From: Nymphaea colorata
Taxonomy: Eukaryota > Streptophyta > Magnoliopsida > Nymphaeales > Nymphaeaceae
DNA length: 60,000 nucleotides
Direction of reading: 5' to 3'
Assembly (NCBI RefSeq): GCF_008831285.2
Contig: NC_045148.1
Span: 11,142,183 to 11,202,182, forward strand
The position numbers and the translations under genes were made by a program. The notes beneath the pieces were generated by a model. It was given only the letters and a program-made list of their open reading frames with translations. It ran no database searches and was not told the DNA's origin. This document shows positions 53,601-59,000 of the stretch, piece by piece (the stretch's first letter is position 1; each line of letters starts with the position of its first letter).

Positions 53601-55723
53601 CTAATACCAGATTATGTTTTTGTCAACTACTATGTTTTTCAAATCTCATGCCTGTAAAGGGTAATTAACATGAAAGCTTTAGTGAACTGAGACAATCATA
53701 CAGAACCTATCTTTGCTTATATGCCATGTGTGCAGCCACTTTTCCTCCAAATGCTTCTTCCAACTTGGAAAAACACATTGGAAGCCAAATTTGTCGGGGA
53801 TAAGTTTTCAGTTCTAATCTCACCTGGAAAACCTATTTTGATTATGAGTTAACCAACTAAATCTCAACGATGAGAATGAAGGGAATGAATATGTAGACAA
53901 GACAACAGACCTTTTTTTAACCTATATCATGTGGATTCAGGTGTTGGCAACTTGGCATAGTCATAGAAAACACATTTTTTGGAAGAAAATGCGATAAATT
54001 AACTGGCTGTTTAAAACTAAAAAAATGTGCATTTTTGAAAAAAACGTTAAAAATGAAAAAGCACGTTTTTTTCAGTTTTTCATTTCTTTTCAGTTTTTTA
54101 ATGTCAAACAGTTTTTTTTTCATTATCTATTTTTTATATATTGAAAATCTACTTATCTTTTGATGTTTGTGTTATTAGTTTCTCACTTATTTTATTTTCT
54201 CCATGTTTTGTTTTTTAAACATTTTAAAAACTTATTGTATTTTTCCCGTGTTTTTCCTATTTTTTTCAAGCTTGCCATATTATACCCGAGAAAAACATCC
54301 TCCTTTAAAACTCCGAGACGTTATTCATGACTATGGGTGCTGGTGCAGTATTTCTCAAGACATTGTGGATGTTATTTTTCGTTTCTTCTCAATTTCTTTA
54401 GAGATAGATCGTGTTTTAGTTTGAAATAAACAGTCATAGTCGAAAGTTGAATCCAAGATTTCACGTTGCTTGTTTAACCTGTTCTGTTTAGACAACACCT
54501 CCTCTGTCTACTTTCAGACCTTATTACTGTTTTTTGTCTAAGCCAAAAAATTAAGGTTCCAAAGCAAGCCTCCTTTCAGAGAAAATGTTGTTATTTGCTC
54601 CTGGAAGTAATTTTTATACAAAATCACATAAATTTGGTCTTGATGAAGCCTTTCTATTATGAGCTTGACTGGATGCAGTGTCTGTCTCAGACTCTCAGTA
54701 CAGTAGCCAAATTGCACTAGAGGTACATGACCACACTGAAGGCTCACTGCATCTCATTATCCTTCCTTCAGACTGCTCAGGCTCGGTGTACTCCAAGGGA
54801 AAGGGATGAATGAATCATGCCCTACCCCTGGCACTCCTTGGTGTGTGTACATTCGTCGGACATGACTTTTGACACATATAAAATCTCTCACACATCCTCA
54901 GAATATAGCTTAGGATGCCTCTATCTGTACTGCCTTTTCTTTGACTTGGTTCCATAATTCTTCGCTGTAATTTCAGTTGTAGATGCAACCAGGGGCAATA
55001 CTCATCAGTCGTCACACTAATGCTAGTGAAATAGCCACAATCCTCAAGTTCACATTTCCATACTACACTTCAATCTAAATATGGTTCCATGGCATCTCAT
55101 ATTGAGTTCCAAAATTCATAACAAGGTTTCTCTAGATGTAATGTTTGTAAGCCACATCCACAAGTTCTATATCCCAAGTGAACGTTGTAATATTGCATTT
55201 ACATGTCCACTCCTTAAATAAAATCAACAAGTACTGCTTATGGAAAACCAATTTGTCCATGATTAGCCAGAAGTGAAAGTACCGATCTTCTTGTTCACCA
55301 CAGTTTTTGTCCTTGAATTTTGAACCTTAATAATCTTATTTTCTTGGTGTATTTATGACAAATGTGAAACTGTAGTCCTTCTTTACCAACTTGCACAAAA
55401 AGTTCAGTTGTTTGACTTTGTGTGGAGGAACTGATTTCCACTATCATGGGTACTTTTTATTAGTAAAGGGATGTCTAATGGCTAATTTTGACATTTTCTT
55501 GTATTGGCTTGTTCATCTCGAACATTCAGATAAAGGCACTTTTTTGTTTTGTAAAATACTTGCAGCTCGTAGAAATCTTGAAGTCATGTGACTACAGGAC
55601 ACTTGCAATTGGTGATGGTGGAAATGATGTAAGGATGATACAGCAGGCTGATGTCGGAGTAGGTATAAGTGGGAGAGAGGGGCTGCAAGCTGCAAGAGCA
55701 GCTGATTATAGCATTGGAAGTAA

Positions 55724-55781
<58 letters not shown>

Positions 55782-55993
55782 GGTGTGCGTGTGTGTGCCC
55801 ATTGAACTGTAAGATTGCCTTCATTTTTGCATCTAGATATACCTTAAAATGCCCTTTCATTGTCATAATGCCTGTCATATGAATATAAAATGCAAGGACT
55901 ATTGTACATTCTGGCTGCCCAACAACCTGTAGGATGAAAGGATAAAAGACCCTCTTCTTATATCAGTTCTATGTCACCTGAGTGCGGGGTGCA

Positions 55994-56029
<36 letters not shown>

Positions 56030-59000
56030 TTCAGCCAAAAGTAAATGACAATAGTTTCCTAGTTTCCCACATGTGCTGTTTTATGCGGCTGCTAGATAAT
56101 ACTCAAAAGAGTAAAAACTAAAAAGCAAAAAATGCATTTGGTAATAACTAATATATATAATTAATATATATCTTAGCTGCACATGTAGGAAACTAGTCTA
56201 ATATAACTGAAAAACAGCATTTCACATGATTTTCTTAGCTTCACAGCTGCTACATTTAAAAGTTAAAACTCCTACAAGCGCAAACAGAAAAGCTAATAAC
56301 TAAGATATATCTAAGAACAAAATTCCTCAACAGAAAAAGCATGGCTCGGACAGCATAACTCAACAGAATAAACATGGCTTGAACAGAAATACTGAAATAG
56401 ATTAACATGTACGGAATACATAAGCAAAAGAATATAAAATATCTTAACGAAAGACAAGTAACAACAATGAAAAAGTGAAAAACTTAGAAGAGCATGCCCA
56501 AATTGGGGCAAATCAGTAGGAAATAGGCCAACACATGAAAAAAACGAAATAAGCAAGATACTAAGCATGAAAACATTCATAAGAAACAAAAAAACACAAA
56601 AATCGAGCGTTTATTGTTGAGGATATTTTGTCTGTCGTCGAACACTGATGCCTCCTGGCGATGGAGGAGGAAGGGCGGTCGGAAAAACCAGATTCTCACT
56701 GGAGGAATCAGCGTAGGAAAGGAGGAGTTCGAGGGAGGTGGGCGGCACTCCAAAGCCTCACTCGTAAACCCTTTCATGCGTGAGCTTTAGGGTTTAAGTT
56801 TAAAACTTAAAAGTTAAAACAAAAAAACATCCCCCAAGCACACTTACCTCACCGACTCGCCATTGACCTGAGTCGAGTGCGCGTCGAAAAAGTGACAATT
56901 TTAATTCCATGCAGCTGACCGCACAGGACTCGCTTGTGTCACGTTGTTGCTGTGTCTGAGACGAATGCGAACCCGCACCTGCGTCATGTCGATGCAGGTG
57001 TGGGCGCCTAAATGGCACACACAGGTGACTTAGGTTGTACACCTGGTGGCATGATTTTCTTGCTGAATGAATGCCGTAATGAGTATCTTGACAGATAGTT
57101 CTATGGTGCTAGCAACAGCTTTATGGTCTTTGCATATCTTGTATCAACTATCAAGTTATCAATTAATTTGTTCTAATGGACCAAAATTTAGTAGTTATTG
57201 TCTAAAATAACAACAGCACTAGTTGTTGTGGATTTGCACAATGTTTATTTGGATTGAAGATCCAATCCTAATTTTCTAAAGTGGTTTTTGCAATAAATTG
57301 CCAACAATCAGACTGTTCCCCTGCGTCTAGAGTCTGTACAGTCCTTTGCTTTTACTGTATTTGCTTTGCTTATGTTGAGTCTTGGTATAAGCTAGTTTGT
57401 TCACCTATGTCGGAGTACCCTCCCAAAACGGCTCCCTAAGTGTGATATTGGGATTCCTTGTTTTGGATGGTCGATATCGGGAATTCTGTAAGCGGCTTCG
57501 GCCATCCTTGTAAGTAAAGTGTAATAGCTTACTTGCTTTCCCTCGTGATGTACTCTTCTCCTTGAAGTGAAATATATTGCGAGTTTTCTTTCCACACTCT
57601 TTGTGCAAATTTGTGTCCTTTGTTTTCGAGAAAGCGTTCAAGTGATCTGTGCCCACTTGAACGAGGCGAAGGCTTGCGGCTTACTAGCGAGAGTTTGCCG
57701 CGCCGCACAGTCCGGAGTTGTCGGCCCGTGACAACTGGTATTAGAGCCAGGTTCTGTTCAAACTGGGGAAGCGATCGGAGAGTCGGTGTAGATCATCGCG
57801 CCGACTTGCTGCTGTTGAGGAGAACGCCATGGCATCACAATACAATCTGCGAGGTGCCAAAGGCAAGGAGCCGGCCCGCCCAGAGGAGGCGAGCCCGGCC
57901 CATGACCAAGGAAACCTGGAAGAGACGGTGAATAGGTTGGTCGCAGATGTGGCCACCCATGAGGAAGCCCTCGGCTTTGCTGCCGAGACCTTTGAGGGAT
58001 TCAAGGAGGAGATGAAGTTGATGCGGGAACAAATGGCCGAGTCAGTGGCCATGAACCGATCGCTCTCCGACTTGGTGAAGATCCTACAGGACGAAGTTGC
58101 TGGACTTCGGGCTTCAAATCAGAGATTGCTACGCACGAACTCAGCTAGTAGTAGCCAAGAGAGGACCAGTAGGGTCGACGTTCAACGTCCGGCAAAGTAC
58201 AGTGGTAGCCGAGATGCGAGGGCGATCGACAACTTTCTGTTCCAAGTGGACTACTACCTAGACCTGCAGAACGTCGTAGAAGAAGATCTGAAGATCAAGA
58301 CCGCAGCAATGTTGTTAGAAGGGGATGCTATGGCTTGGTGGAGGCGGAAAATGCTAGACATTGAGAATGGTGATTGCACGATTACTACCTTCGATGACTT
58401 CCGCAAACAATTGAAGGGGTACTTTATGCCCGTCGATGCCGAAAGACATGCTTATAGGTTGGTTGCAAACCTAAAGCAAACTGGCGCCTTGAGGGATTAC
58501 ATCCGGGCTTATCAGAAGGTCATGTTGGATGTGCCTATGATGCCAGAAAAAGACAAACTTCACTGGTTCATCATAGGGCTCCAATCTTGGGCCCAGACCG
58601 ACGTGGAGAGATCGAACCCAGAGACCTTGGAGCAAGCATATGTGGCAGCCGAGCGCTTGGCAGATACCCAACGCAAAAGCTACATTGATACCTTCAAGGC
58701 TGTGAAGAAGTCCGACCACGGTGGTAAGAGAGATGACCGGCGAGACCACAACAAAAATGAATCGGTGTTCCAGAAGCCAACCGAGAGAAAAACCTTCTTT
58801 TGCAAGGACTACACTGGGCCACCAAGGGAAGTGACTTGCTGGGTCTGCGGAGGTAAGCACCAAGCGCGCGTCTGTCCGAAGAGGGTGAGACCTACCGGGC
58901 AGGCCAATGCCGCAAGGGCCACTGAAGACGAGACCGAGGAAGGGCAGACACGAATGGGTGCCGCTCAGACGATCAATGCTGTACAAAGCCGCGCAGCGTC

